32,569 nt of DNA from Winslowiella iniecta (GTDB lineage: Bacteria; Pseudomonadota; Gammaproteobacteria; Enterobacterales; Enterobacteriaceae). A program made the position numbers and the translations under genes. How positions within the stretch are numbered: position 1 is the first letter of the stretch; the number at the start of each line of letters is the position of its first letter. The notes under the pieces were generated by a model, which worked only from the letters and a program-made list of their open reading frames with translations, ran no database searches and was not told the DNA's origin. Shown one piece after another: positions 1-7,924 of this stretch. The stretch is taken from positions 15,101-47,669 of the forward strand of contig NZ_JRXE01000034.1 in assembly GCF_001267535.1 (NCBI RefSeq), given 5' to 3'.

Positions 1-579
1 TTTTATCAGGACGTTAAGCATCAGTTACTGGCCAACGGACGTCGGCCGGAAGATCTGCATATTTTCCAGGGCGTCAGCGTGATTGTCGGTGACGATGCTG
101 AGGATGTCGAACAGCAGTATCAGACCACCGCCGCGCTGGTGTCGATTGAAGATGCGCTCAACTACCTTGGTCGCTTCTTTGAACATCATGATTTCAGCCA
201 GTATCCGCTGGATGCGCCTTTCCCGGAGCTGGGTCAGCTTGGCCAGAACAGTTTCCGCAGCACCACCGATGAGATCAAACGTAAAGCGCGCGAGCATAAC
301 CACAGCCTGCGCCAGGCCGCGCTGGAAGCCGCCACTCCGCGCCCGCTGTTTCACGGCACGCCGGAACAGGTCGCCGATGGTCTGCAACACTGGTTTGAAA
401 TCGGCGCGGCCGACGGTTTTATTATCAACGGCGGCACCCCGGACACCTTCCCACGCTTTGTCGATCGCGTCGTGCCAATTTTGCAGGCCCGCGGCCTGTC
501 CCGCAGTGAATATCCCGGCACCACCCTGCGCGCAAGCCTTGGTTTAGCCACACCAGACAATCAATTTTCTGCAAAATAA
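1..579 (+). CDS. Flavin-dependent monooxygenase, NtaA/SnaA/DszA family (C-terminal part)
   Basis: The reading frame is open from the first base, so this is the last 192 residues of a protein whose family is usually about 430-450 residues long. The visible part has the C-terminal pattern of the luciferase-like flavin monooxygenases of the nitrilotriacetate/dibenzothiophene-sulfone group: a conserved FHGTPEQVADGLQHWFE stretch followed by DGFIINGGTPDTFPRFVDRVVPILQ. These enzymes use FMNH2 from a partner reductase and oxygen to cleave C-S or C-N bonds in the cytoplasm. The next gene starts 9 bases after its stop, so it belongs to the operon that follows. With an amino-acid importer and an acetyltransferase behind it, a role in breaking down an imported sulfur-containing amino-acid derivative is plausible but inferred. 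The substrate cannot be read from the sequence. Confidence 0.85.
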   Translation, partial: FYQDVKHQLLANGRRPEDLHIFQGVSVIVGDDAEDVEQQYQTTAALVSIEDALNYLGRFFEHHDFSQYPLDAPFPELGQLGQNSFRSTTDEIKRKAREHNHSLRQAALEAATPRPLFHGTPEQVADGLQHWFEIGAADGFIINGGTPDTFPRFVDRVVPILQARGLSRSEYPGTTLRASLGLATPDNQFSAK

Positions 580-588
580 GAGTGTGAA

Positions 589-1536
589 ATGATGAAAACC
601 AAAAAACTATTCGCCGTCGCGCTGCTGTCCACACTGATGTTCAGCGGGCTGGCCAGAGCAGAAGAAGTGACGCTGAACGGTCAGGGCGTCAGCGTGGAAG
701 CCAACCAGCAACCGGTTCATGCAGCGAAAAATGCCGCCGCTATCGCACAAATTCCTGCCGGACATCATTTTGCCGTGCCGGGAAAATTCACCGTGGCGGT
801 TGCGGCGCTGAACTCACCGCCGCTGACATTATTTGCCGACGACAATAAAACGCTGCTGGGGAGTGAAGCCGATATTGCCCGCCTGGTGGCGGACAGCCTT
901 GGACTGGAACTGAATGTGGTGCCGACCTCCTGGGAAGACTGGCCACTGGGCGTGGCATCCGGCAAATATGACGCCGCTATCAGCAACGTAACCGTCACCA
1001 AAGAGCGGAAAGAGAAGTTTGATTTCGCCACCTACCGGAAAGATTCGCTCGGTTTTTACGTCAAATCCACCAGCAAAATCGCCGCCATTGAGAAAGCTGA
1101 AGATATTGCCGGCCTGCGGATTATCGTCGGTTCCGGAACCAATCAGGAAGCCATCTTACTCGCCTGGGATAAGGAAAATCAGGCTAAAGGCCTTAAGCCT
1201 TTTATCCCGGTTTACAGCAAAGATGATGCCGCGCAAACGCTGGCGTTACAGTCCGGGCGCGCTGACGCTTACTTTGGCCCGAACGTCATTGGCGCATGGA
1301 AAGCGGCGCTGACCGGCAAAACCAAACGGGTTGGCACCGTTGATGGTGGCTGGCCGAAAGCGGCGCATATCGCGGTCACCCTGAAGAAAGGCAATGGCCT
1401 GGTCGAGCCGGTTAACACCGCGCTGAACGGCGTGATTAAAGGCGGCGAATACGACAAAGTGCTTAACCGCTGGGGTGAAGGCATTGAACGCATCGAACAG
1501 TCCGAAATCAACCCGCCAGGTCTCGGCGACGACTAA
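589..1536 (+). CDS. ABC transporter periplasmic substrate-binding protein, amino-acid type (SBP_bac_3)
   Basis: This 315-residue protein begins with a Sec signal peptide (MMKTKKLF, a hydrophobic stretch, then GLARA before EEV, cleavage near residue 24). About 40 residues of linker follow, and then a family-3 solute-binding domain. Typical segments are FTVAVAALNSPPLTLF near the start of the domain, GSEADIARLVADSLG, and YDAAISNVTVTKERKEKFDF. It should bind a polar amino acid or derivative in the periplasm and deliver it to the permease and ATPase encoded downstream. The start is ATGATG right after GAGTG, and either ATG would serve. The long linker between the signal peptide and the domain is slightly unusual. 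Cystine- and S-substituted-cysteine-binding proteins belong to the same family, which fits the neighbouring genes, but specificity is inferred. Confidence 0.88.
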   Translation: MMKTKKLFAVALLSTLMFSGLARAEEVTLNGQGVSVEANQQPVHAAKNAAAIAQIPAGHHFAVPGKFTVAVAALNSPPLTLFADDNKTLLGSEADIARLVADSLGLELNVVPTSWEDWPLGVASGKYDAAISNVTVTKERKEKFDFATYRKDSLGFYVKSTSKIAAIEKAEDIAGLRIIVGSGTNQEAILLAWDKENQAKGLKPFIPVYSKDDAAQTLALQSGRADAYFGPNVIGAWKAALTGKTKRVGTVDGGWPKAAHIAVTLKKGNGLVEPVNTALNGVIKGGEYDKVLNRWGEGIERIEQSEINPPGLGDD

Positions 1537-1546
1537 GGGGCAAAGG

Positions 1547-2065
1547 ATGAGTCAGACACAATTTCGCGAAGTCTCGCCGGAAGCGCCGGAACTGCAACCG
1601 ATTATTACCGGGCTGTTTGCTGAATATCAGGCGCGGTATGGCGACTATTTTGCCAGTAAAAACGAACTCGAGGTGGAACTTACCGAATGGTATCTGCCGC
1701 CGCAGGGATTATTTATCGTGCTGGAACGTGACGGTGAGATTATCGCAATGGGCGCTTACAAACCGCTCGACGCGCAAACTGCCGAGCTGAAACGCATCTG
1801 GACGCGCAGCGATCTGCGCCGCCAGGGGCTGGCGCTGGTGATTTTGCAGGAGCTGGAACGCCGCGCACATCTCGCCGGATATCAGCAGGTATTTCTGACC
1901 ACCGGCTTTCGTCAGCCCGAAGCGGTGCGACTGTATCTGGCACACGGTTATCAGCCGCAGTTTGATATCAACCGCGATCCGGAAAGCTACAGCCTGCCGC
2001 CACACGATGGCCGCCTGCGCTTTACCAAACCGTTAACCGTTGCGGCAACCGCCCAGGCCAGTTAA
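1547..2065 (+). CDS. GNAT-family N-acetyltransferase
   Basis: The 172-residue product is a single GNAT domain. The acetyl-CoA-binding region is visible as LKRIWTRSDLRRQGLALVILQELERRA (near residues 83-109), matching the usual R/Q-x-x-G-x-G/A loop in the form RRQGLA. A later GFRQPEAVRLYLAHGYQ segment is the typical C-terminal GNAT motif. I chose ATG 1547 because TAAGGGG lies 6 bases upstream; an earlier in-frame ATG at 1475 would lie inside the preceding gene. The gene sits between the binding protein and the permease, an arrangement reminiscent of Bacillus subtilis ytmI (snaA) inside the tcyJKLMN-ytmO operon, where N-acetylation starts salvage of S-modified cysteines. A similar role here is an inference from context. 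Confidence 0.85.
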   Translation: MSQTQFREVSPEAPELQPIITGLFAEYQARYGDYFASKNELEVELTEWYLPPQGLFIVLERDGEIIAMGAYKPLDAQTAELKRIWTRSDLRRQGLALVILQELERRAHLAGYQQVFLTTGFRQPEAVRLYLAHGYQPQFDINRDPESYSLPPHDGRLRFTKPLTVAATAQAS

Positions 2066-2075
2066 GGAGCCGCTG

Positions 2076-3008
2076 ATGAAACCGACATCGACAGTAACAT
2101 TGCGCGTGGTGCCCGCGCGCTACCCGCTACGCCAGCTCGGTGCGCTGGTCGCGCTGTTTATTCTGGCGGCAGTGATTCAGTCCGTTGCCTTTAATCCTCG
2201 CTGGGAATGGGCGGTCTTCGCCCGCTGGTTCTTTGATCCGGTGATTCTGCAAGGACTGGCGCAGACGCTACTGTTAACGCTGCTCGGCACCCTGTTCAGC
2301 ATCGCGCTGGGCGCGTTGCTGGCGCTGGCGCGTCTGTCTCCCTCGTGGCTGCTTTCCGGCCTTGCCTGGAGTTATATCTGGCTGTTCCGCTCGTTGCCGC
2401 TGATTGTGGTGCTGATTATTCTGTATAACTTCTCCTATCTGTACGACACGCTGTCGCTGGGTATTCCGTTTACCCCGCTGGTGTTTGCCAGTTACCCGAC
2501 CATTGATGTGCTGGGGCAATTTGCCACCGCAGTGATTGGCCTGACGCTGGTGCAGGCAGCCTATACCGCCGAAATTATTCGCGGCGGCATTCTCGGTGTT
2601 GATGAGGGGCAGTTTGAAGCGGCGATGGCGCTGGGTTTACCGGCCCGCCGCCGCACCCTGCGTATTATCCTGCCGCAGGCACTGCGGGCGATTATTCCCA
2701 CCGGCTTTAACGAAGTGATCAGCCTGGCGAAAGGCACCGCCATGGTTTACGTGCTGGCGATGCCGGAACTGTTCTACACCATTCAGATGATTTACAACCG
2801 CACCCAGCAGGTCATTCCGCTGCTGATGGTCGGCGCGGTGTGGTATCTGCTGGTCACCACCGTGCTGTCAGTGATCCAACACTATGTCGAACGCTGGCTG
2901 GCACGTAGCGCCACCCGCGAACATCGTCCGGGATTATGGCGCCAGCTGCGCCAGCGTCTGCAACGTCAACCGGTTACCCAGGGAGTCAGCCATGTCAGAG
3001 GCTATTGA
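2076..3008 (+). CDS. ABC transporter permease, polar amino acid type (HisM/GlnP-like)
   Basis: The 310-residue inner-membrane protein contains the binding-protein-dependent transport domain: a block starting [17 protein letters not shown], a hydrophobic core with [14 protein letters not shown], and a C-terminal EAA loop, [25 protein letters not shown], which docks on the ATPase. At least five membrane segments are evident. It is longer than the usual 220-240 residues because of an extra N-terminal hydrophobic segment (about residues 20-45) and a basic C-terminal tail. ATG 2076 has TAAGGAG as its ribosome binding site, which overlaps the stop codon of the acetyltransferase gene, so the two are translationally linked. 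The last 17 bases overlap the ATPase gene. Only one permease gene is present, so it probably works as a homodimer. Confidence 0.9.
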   Translation: MKPTSTVTLRVVPARYPLRQLGALVALFILAAVIQSVAFNPRWEWAVFARWFFDPVILQGLAQTLLLTLLGTLFSIALGALLALARLSPSWLLSGLAWSYIWLFRSLPLIVVLIILYNFSYLYDTLSLGIPFTPLVFASYPTIDVLGQFATAVIGLTLVQAAYTAEIIRGGILGVDEGQFEAAMALGLPARRRTLRIILPQALRAIIPTGFNEVISLAKGTAMVYVLAMPELFYTIQMIYNRTQQVIPLLMVGAVWYLLVTTVLSVIQHYVERWLARSATREHRPGLWRQLRQRLQRQPVTQGVSHVRGY

Positions 3009-3786
3009 TTACTCAAACAATCCGTTACGCGGTCAGGTGAGCATCACCCAGGTGAGCAAAAGTTTTGGCAAGCACAAAGCGCTGGATGATGTGTCACTGG
3101 AGCTGGAACCCGGCTCGGTGACGGTGATCCTCGGGCCGTCCGGTTCCGGTAAATCGACGTTGTTGCGTACCATAAATCACCTTGAACGCGTCGATGAAGG
3201 CTTTATCCAGATCGACGGTGATTACATCGGCTATCAGCGTAAAGGCGATCGTTTATATGAACTGAAAGAAAAAGCCATTCTGCGTCAGCGCACCGAAGTC
3301 GGCTATGTGTTCCAGAACTTCAACCTGTTCCCGCATATGACCGTGCTGGAGAATATTATTGAAGCGCCGATTGTGCATAAAAAGCAGACCCGTGCGCAGG
3401 CGATTGAACGGGCTTATCAGTTGCTGGATACCGTTGGCCTGCGCGAAAAAGCACACGCCTGGCCGCGCCATCTCTCCGGTGGTCAGCAGCAGCGTATTGC
3501 TATCGCCCGGGCCTTAGCACTGAATCCGCGCGTGATGTTATTTGATGAGCCAACTTCTGCCCTCGATCCTGAACTGGTCGGGGAAGTGCTGGATGTGATT
3601 AAAAAGCTGGCGCGATCCGGCACCACCATGGTGGTAGTGACCCACGAAATTGGCTTTGCCCGTGAGGTGGCAGACCGGGTGGTATTTATGGTCGATGGCA
3701 AAGTGGTGGAGCAAGGGCGGGCGCAGCAGGTGTTAAACCAGCCGCAACACCCGCGTACCCGCCGTTTTCTGGCGCGGGTTTTATAG
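2992..3786 (+). CDS. ABC transporter ATP-binding protein, polar amino acid type (GlnQ/HisP-like)
   Basis: The 264-residue cytoplasmic ATPase has all canonical motifs: Walker [10 protein letters not shown] (residues 48-56), Q-loop [11 protein letters not shown] (105-115), signature LSGGQQQR (161-168), Walker B VMLFDEP with catalytic Glu186, a D-loop SALDPE and the switch histidine in [10 protein letters not shown]. It powers the importer formed with the upstream permease and binding protein. ATG 2992 is preferred over an in-frame start at 2884 because GGGAG lies just upstream and the family start (a short acidic leader before the first strand) fits. The start lies inside the end of the permease gene, which is typical of translational coupling. 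It is the last gene of the operon, and a hairpin terminator follows 6 bases after the stop. Confidence 0.93.
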   Translation: MSEAIDYSNNPLRGQVSITQVSKSFGKHKALDDVSLELEPGSVTVILGPSGSGKSTLLRTINHLERVDEGFIQIDGDYIGYQRKGDRLYELKEKAILRQRTEVGYVFQNFNLFPHMTVLENIIEAPIVHKKQTRAQAIERAYQLLDTVGLREKAHAWPRHLSGGQQQRIAIARALALNPRVMLFDEPTSALDPELVGEVLDVIKKLARSGTTMVVVTHEIGFAREVADRVVFMVDGKVVEQGRAQQVLNQPQHPRTRRFLARVL

Positions 3787-3792
3787 CTACAG

Positions 3793-3818
3793 GGGCGGCT
3801 GTTCGCCGCCCGTCTTCT
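3793..3818 (+). terminator. Intrinsic terminator after the importer operon
   Basis: A perfect 7-bp GC stem, GGGCGGC (3793-3799) and GCCGCCC (3805-3811), with loop TGTTC is followed by GTCTTCTT. The tail is only moderately T-rich. It lies between two convergent genes, 6 bases after one stop and 10 bases before the other, so it probably serves the + strand operon and may slow padC transcripts as well. Confidence 0.7.
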
Positions 3819-3821
3819 TAA

Positions 3822-4328
3822 TTACCGCAGGTTCGCTGGAAAATCAGCCGGCAACTCGCTGGCTGCACAATCAATTACCGATTCATTATTCTCACCACAA
3901 TCACGCACAAACGTAATCGTGGCGAACTCATCGATCACTTCAGTCGGATAAGTCGGGCCAGCGTCACGATAGCTCTCCATCTGCGCAAGATGCTCATTCT
4001 GGAAACAGACGGTTTTTTCCGGATTATTCATCACCCAACGAGGGAAAAAGATCGTGCCATGGAACACGTTATCAGCAAGGTTAACGATCAGGCTGACATC
4101 AGTACCGGTCGGCTCAGTCCATGATATTTTATATACCTCGCTGGCAACCCGCACAATGTAGGCTTTCTGATCTTTCACCCAACGATTACCCACCAGACCG
4201 CTATGAATACGGTAGTCCAGCGTACTGGCATTTTTGACATAAATCTCATAATTCCAGCCGTTATCATAGGTATACACCAGATGTTTACCCACAAAACCAC
4301 TCAGATCATGTTTATCAAACTGGCTCAT
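3822..4328 (-). CDS. padC: Phenolic acid decarboxylase
   Basis: The 168-residue protein matches the phenolic acid decarboxylase family over its whole length. Clear family segments are FVGKHLVYTYDNGWNYEIY (residues 12-30), IHSGLVGNRWV (41-51), ISWTEPTGTDVSL (68-80) and FFPRWVMNNPEKTVCFQN. The active-site residues known for ferulate decarboxylases (Tyr19, Tyr21, Trp25, Tyr27, Arg40 and Glu72 in this numbering) are in place. The enzyme decarboxylates ferulic, p-coumaric and caffeic acids, without a cofactor, to 4-vinyl phenols. This detoxifies plant-derived hydroxycinnamates in the cytoplasm. The start has a strong GGAGG 8 bases upstream. It is transcribed away from a LysR regulator across a 100-base gap, the usual arrangement for an inducible pad gene in enterobacteria. 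Confidence 0.95.
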   Translation of the reverse strand: MSQFDKHDLSGFVGKHLVYTYDNGWNYEIYVKNASTLDYRIHSGLVGNRWVKDQKAYIVRVASEVYKISWTEPTGTDVSLIVNLADNVFHGTIFFPRWVMNNPEKTVCFQNEHLAQMESYRDAGPTYPTEVIDEFATITFVRDCGENNESVIDCAASELPADFPANLR

Positions 4329-4428
4329 AATTTTTCCTCCTCTGTTTCGTTGAGAACACTTTATCGCTTTATTAATTCGATGAATAACGCTAATTTTACG
4401 GGTAATTCATCTAAAAATTCGATTAATC
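4329..4428. promoter_or_regulatory. Divergent padC/LysR control region
   Basis: This 100-base AT-rich gap separates the two divergent genes. It contains an ATTC-GAT-GAAT palindrome at 4375-4385 and a second inverted pair, GATGAAT (4379-4385) with ATTCATC (4405-4411). There are also inverted ATTAAT elements at 4371-4376 and 4422-4427. Dyads of this kind close to the regulator start fit LysR-type boxes (T-N11-A). I infer that the regulator binds here to activate padC in response to phenolic acids and to control itself. Confidence 0.55.
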
Positions 4429-5310
4429 ATGTTGCATAAAACAACTCTTGAGCAGTGGTCACTGCTACAAAGCCTGGTCGATTTTGGCAGTTTTGCGCTG
4501 GCGGCCAGGGCGATGAATCGCAGTCAGTCGTCGGTGAGTTACAATATTTCGCTATTACAGGAACGGCTGGGAGTGGCGTTATTGCAGCCTGAAGGCCGAC
4601 GCGCGGTGCTGACGCCAGCAGGCGAACTGCTGCTGGCGCAGGTGCGTCCGTTACTGCGCGATTTTCAGCAGATTGAGCAGCGGGCTGCTGCACTGAAGCG
4701 TGGACAGCGTGCACGGATCGACCTGGTGGTCGACAGTATTTATCCGCGCGCGCGGCTGTTTGAGATTCTGCGCCAGTTCCAGCAACGGCACCCACTGACG
4801 CAGGTTCATCTTACCGAAGTATTAAACAGCGAAAGCCCGGCGAAGCTGGCGCAGCGCCCGGCCGATTTGCTGGTACTGACCCGCAATCATCAGGAGCAGG
4901 ATCCCGGTCAGTGGCTGATGAATGTGGATTTTGTCGCGGTGGCACATCCGCAGCATCCGTTACATAGCCTGCCCGTCCCACTGACCAGCGCCCAGCTTAA
5001 TCACTATCCGCTGATTAAAATCACTGACCAGCTACAGCAGGATCAACAACAACCGGCTGCTCTGGCGGAAAGCTGGACTTTTACCACGATTGAGGCGGCG
5101 ATTGAGGCGGTGGCGCATCAGGTGGGTTACGGCTGGCTGCCGGCAGAGCGTATCGCACCCTTACTCGATCACAACGAATTGAAAGTGCTGCCGTTAAAAC
5201 ATGGCGTCAGGCGTACAACGGCGTTGCATCTGATTCTTCGACAGCAGAATCTGGCGCTGGATCCTGAGATTGCGACCCTGACAGAGTTGTTTACTCAGCC
5301 TGGCGGATAA
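4429..5310 (+). CDS. LysR-family transcriptional regulator, probably of padC
   Basis: The 293-residue protein has an N-terminal winged helix-turn-helix (about residues 5-62; key stretch SFALAARAMNRSQSSVSYNISLLQERLG) and the long linker helix that follows LTPAGELLLAQ. The remainder (about 90-290) is the periplasmic-binding-protein-like effector domain of LysR regulators. The start is the first ATG in the frame. It has no good Shine-Dalgarno sequence, which suggests low expression. Divergent location from padC makes control of phenolic acid decarboxylation the most likely job; LysR regulators are found at the same place next to pad genes of other enterobacteria. The inducer is inferred, not seen. 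Confidence 0.88.
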   Translation: MLHKTTLEQWSLLQSLVDFGSFALAARAMNRSQSSVSYNISLLQERLGVALLQPEGRRAVLTPAGELLLAQVRPLLRDFQQIEQRAAALKRGQRARIDLVVDSIYPRARLFEILRQFQQRHPLTQVHLTEVLNSESPAKLAQRPADLLVLTRNHQEQDPGQWLMNVDFVAVAHPQHPLHSLPVPLTSAQLNHYPLIKITDQLQQDQQQPAALAESWTFTTIEAAIEAVAHQVGYGWLPAERIAPLLDHNELKVLPLKHGVRRTTALHLILRQQNLALDPEIATLTELFTQPGG

Positions 5311-5313
5311 GCA

Positions 5314-5347
5314 ATAAAAAAACCGGTTTATCAAGGCGATAAACCGG
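5314..5347 (-). terminator. Strong intrinsic terminator of the apbE-alkB-yojI strand
   Basis: A perfect 10-bp stem, CCGGTTTATC (5323-5332) with GATAAACCGG (5338-5347) and loop AAGGC, is flanked on the low-coordinate side by seven A residues (5316-5322). Read on the - strand these form a T7 tail directly after the stem, which makes this the clearest terminator in the window. It lies about 140 bases beyond the yojI stop. On the + strand the same hairpin, without a T tail, follows the LysR gene by 12 bases. Confidence 0.9.
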
Positions 5348-5488
5348 CATTAACCATTTGGCAAGACGACAGAAAGGTCCAGGAAAGACGTCAGGCGGTG
5401 CAGCCTGGGTCTGTAGATACCTTATCGCACCGCTATCGACCTGACTAACAACAATAAATGCGCAAGTTATGCATGATTGTCATAGCCA
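5348..5488 (-). other. Structured 3' trailer of yojI, possible small RNA
   Basis: No open reading frame of note is present. On the - strand the region contains GTCAGG, a 6-base bulge, then GCGGTGC, pairing with GCACCGC-CCTGAC to give a 13-bp interrupted stem (arms at about 5391-5402 and 5431-5449). The strong terminator then follows. A long structured trailer ending in a T7 terminator is the layout of small RNAs made from mRNA 3' ends, but I recognise no known family, so this is a suggestion only. Confidence 0.35.
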
Positions 5489-7141
5489 TCAATGGGCAGT
5501 ATCGGTGCGCTTCACCGCATCCAGCGTCGCCTGCTCACGCTCGGTGCCGGTCAGCTCACTGAGTTGACCTTCGCGCATTTCCAGTAGACGATCAGCATGG
5601 ATAAAGTAGTGATCGTCATGACTGATAGCGAACACCGTTTTGCCCATGCCCTGCAACCACGGCAGCAGCTCGCGATAGAAAATACGGCGGAAATGTGGGT
5701 CCTGGTCAGCAGCCCACTCATCCAGTAGCAGGATGTCGCGCTGCTCGGCGGTGGCCAGCAACAGCGCCAGACGCTTACTCTGCCCTTTCGATAATTGCAG
5801 ATTCAGTACCTTATTGCCTTCCAGCTTCAGCTTATCCTGCATTTTCAGGCGCTCAAGCCACTGCTGCACCAGAGCAGGATCGGCGGCTTCACCTTCGCGA
5901 CCAATCAGGCGGTCAAACAGGTGGACGTCAGTAAATACCGCGGAGAACAGTTTGCGGTACTCGTCCAGACGCGCCAGCCCAATCTCTTCACCATCCAGCA
6001 AGATCGAACCGGATACCGGCTGATACAGACCGGTCAGCAGCATCGCCAGCGTCGATTTCCCGCTGCCGTTACCGCCAATCAGAAACACCAGCTCGCCGCG
6101 TTTCAGTGTCATATTAATCGGCCCGACGGCGAAGCCCGCGTCACCGTAATGGAACACCACATCACGCAATTCAAGGGTCTGCCAGTTCTTTGACGGCGGC
6201 AGCGCGCTAAACTCTTCACGATAATCGGTCAGCTTAAAGGCACGCAGTTTATTGAACGCCACCTGGGCACTGAGCAGGGTTGGCAAAGCACCCACTGCCT
6301 GCAACAACGGCGTGCGCAAAAACAGCAACGTCAGTGAATAGGTGGCCGCGACGCCAGTGTCAGCCCAGCCGAGACTGTTGGCCATGAAAAAAGCCAGTCC
6401 AATCGCGCCGAGCATCATAATGTTCGACCAGTTGACCGCACTGAGGTGGAAAGTATCGGCGCGCACAATATGATGGCGATAGCTTTTGGCGTCTTCCTGA
6501 TACACCGTTTCATAGATCTGACGCGCACGATCGCGGTTCAGTGCCAGTTCTTTGCGCCCGTCAATCACCGTCTGATAATCTTTATACAGGCGATCTTCGG
6601 TTTCACGCAGTGTCGCCAGATGACGATAAACGCGCGAGACCAGCAGCCAGCCGCCGATAATGGTAATCGTCACCCAGACCGCAGTGATAATCATCATTTT
6701 TGGTGAAAGCCATGCCAGATACGCCGCACAACCGATGGTGAGGATAATCCCCTGAATCAATTCCGGCAGGCGCACAAAAGCCAGCGTGATATTGCGCACG
6801 TCGCTGGTCAGGCCAGCCAGCAGTTGAGCATTACCAATCTGCTCGATGCGTTCAACGCGGGTATCAAGAATACGTTTGATAAATTCGCCGCGCAGGCGAT
6901 AGATAAAATGGTGCCCTAACTGGGTCAGCGCCAGCTGCGCGCCGAGCGTTACCGCCATCAGCAACAGCAGCAAACCCAAAAACTTCGGCAATACCAGCAA
7001 TGACGAGTTGATGCTGACGATCAGCTCGCGGTTAATAAAGGCAATCAGCCCGATCCCCAGCACCGCGCTGAGCAGACTCAGCACCATCACCATAATAAAT
7101 GGCCAGCGGTACTGTTTATAAACGACGTGCAGCAACTCCAT
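5489..7141 (-). CDS. yojI: ABC exporter YojI (permease-ATPase fusion, peptide/siderophore-type)
   Basis: The 550-residue protein resembles E. coli YojI from end to end, starting [16 protein letters not shown]. The N-terminal half is a six-helix exporter domain (first helix about residues 12-35). The C-terminal half carries Walker [10 protein letters not shown] (about 354-362), a variant signature LSKGQSKR (about 446; Lys replaces the usual first Gly), Walker [15 protein letters not shown] (about 467-480) and [10 protein letters not shown]. coli YojI exports microcin J25 with TolC, and the wider group (SyrD, PvdE) exports peptides and siderophores. I chose ATG 7141 because of family length (E. 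coli 547) and AGGAAG upstream; an earlier in-frame start at 7201 would add 20 unrelated residues. The gene follows alkB after 120 bases and has a Fur-like site upstream. Confidence 0.95.
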   Translation of the reverse strand: MELLHVVYKQYRWPFIMVMVLSLLSAVLGIGLIAFINRELIVSINSSLLVLPKFLGLLLLLMAVTLGAQLALTQLGHHFIYRLRGEFIKRILDTRVERIEQIGNAQLLAGLTSDVRNITLAFVRLPELIQGIILTIGCAAYLAWLSPKMMIITAVWVTITIIGGWLLVSRVYRHLATLRETEDRLYKDYQTVIDGRKELALNRDRARQIYETVYQEDAKSYRHHIVRADTFHLSAVNWSNIMMLGAIGLAFFMANSLGWADTGVAATYSLTLLFLRTPLLQAVGALPTLLSAQVAFNKLRAFKLTDYREEFSALPPSKNWQTLELRDVVFHYGDAGFAVGPINMTLKRGELVFLIGGNGSGKSTLAMLLTGLYQPVSGSILLDGEEIGLARLDEYRKLFSAVFTDVHLFDRLIGREGEAADPALVQQWLERLKMQDKLKLEGNKVLNLQLSKGQSKRLALLLATAEQRDILLLDEWAADQDPHFRRIFYRELLPWLQGMGKTVFAISHDDHYFIHADRLLEMREGQLSELTGTEREQATLDAVKRTDTAH

Positions 7142-7199
7142 AACAACTTCCTGGTTAAAAAAAAGCTGCCTGCAGTTTAATGAGAAGCTAATCGATAGC

Positions 7200-7218
7200 A
7201 ATAATAATTCTCATTCTG
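7200..7218 (-). promoter_or_regulatory. Candidate Fur box upstream of yojI
   Basis: The 19-mer AATAATAATTCTCATTCTG agrees with the Fur consensus GATAATGATAATCATTATC at 13 of 19 positions by my count. It lies 59 bases upstream of the chosen yojI start. It overlaps one arm of an inverted repeat behind alkB, so part of the similarity could come from that hairpin and its AT-rich tail. Confidence 0.4.
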
Positions 7219-7245
7219 ACAGCGTTTTTCATCCGGCAGAATGAG
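7210..7245 (-). terminator. Possible hairpin terminator after alkB
   Basis: A perfect 9-bp inverted repeat, CTCATTCTG (7210-7218) and CAGAATGAG (7237-7245), encloses 18 bases. It begins 16 bases after the alkB stop. On the - strand it is followed by AATTATTATT, a weak T-rich tail. It could partly separate alkB from yojI. Confidence 0.4.
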
Positions 7246-7261
7246 AGATTTTGGCGAAGCG

Positions 7262-7903
7262 TTACAGCGCCCGCCGGAAGGTGATGTTATAGCGATAAGG
7301 TCCGGCCAGCGGATGAATGCCAGGCTTCAATGGCATAATGCCATGAAAACGTAAACGTGACGGGCCGCCCCACACCACCACGTCGCCATGCTCCAGCAGC
7401 ACGCGCTGGGTTGCGTCCGCGCGGTCAAAACCGCCAAACTGGAAAACTGCCGGTAAACCCAGCGAAACGGAGACGATCGGCTGACGCAGATCCTTCTCAT
7501 CCTTATCCTGATGTAAGGTCAGTTTGGCTCCCGGCTCATAGCGATTGATCAGGCAGGCATCGGGATTAAAACCGGCAAATCCCGCCTGCGCCGCTGCCGA
7601 TGTCGCCAGCGCGCGAAAACTGTCCGGCATCGGCGGCCATTGGTGGCCGGTGGCAGTATCGTGTTCACTGTACTGATAGCCGCGCGAGTCCGTGGACCAG
7701 CCGAGATCGCCGCAGTTCGTCATAGCCACCGACATGCGATGGCCGCCAGGCGTGATGCGATGATGAAAAGGATTTTGCGCCGCAATGGCGAATACTGACT
7801 TCAGCAGCGCTTCTCCCTCATCACGCACCAGACGACGCAAAATCACCGCCCCCTCGGCCAGCGGCTCCGCCCACGGCGCTTCATCACTGAACAGATCCAG
7901 CAT
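7262..7903 (-). CDS. alkB: DNA/RNA alkylation-damage dioxygenase AlkB
   Basis: The 213-residue protein has the full 2-oxoglutarate/Fe(II) dioxygenase signature of AlkB. The iron ligands are His131 and Asp133 (LTLHQDKDE) and His187 (LRFHGIMPL); the 2-oxoglutarate arginines are Arg204 and Arg210 (PYRYNITFR). These numbers are the same as in the E. coli enzyme (216 residues). It removes methyl groups from 1-methyladenine and 3-methylcytosine by oxidation. The start is supported by GGGAGG 6 bases upstream. It lies 21 bases after apbE on the same strand, so the two are probably co-transcribed. In E. coli alkB follows ada, the methylation-responsive activator; no ada gene is found here, so its damage induction must work differently or ada is elsewhere. 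Confidence 0.96.
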   Translation of the reverse strand: MLDLFSDEAPWAEPLAEGAVILRRLVRDEGEALLKSVFAIAAQNPFHHRITPGGHRMSVAMTNCGDLGWSTDSRGYQYSEHDTATGHQWPPMPDSFRALATSAAAQAGFAGFNPDACLINRYEPGAKLTLHQDKDEKDLRQPIVSVSLGLPAVFQFGGFDRADATQRVLLEHGDVVVWGGPSRLRFHGIMPLKPGIHPLAGPYRYNITFRRAL

Positions 7904-7924
7904 CTTTTCCTCCCGGCGAATAAG

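Noticed and set aside
83-547. 154-residue frame overlapping the monooxygenase in another frame
   Set aside because: Arg/Ser/Pro-rich shadow translation; the overlapping frame has the conserved monooxygenase sequence.
7142-7201. 20-residue N-terminal extension of YojI from an earlier in-frame start
   Set aside because: The family begins at MELL; the extension overlaps the Fur-like site and lacks a ribosome binding site, whereas AGGAAG precedes ATG 7141.
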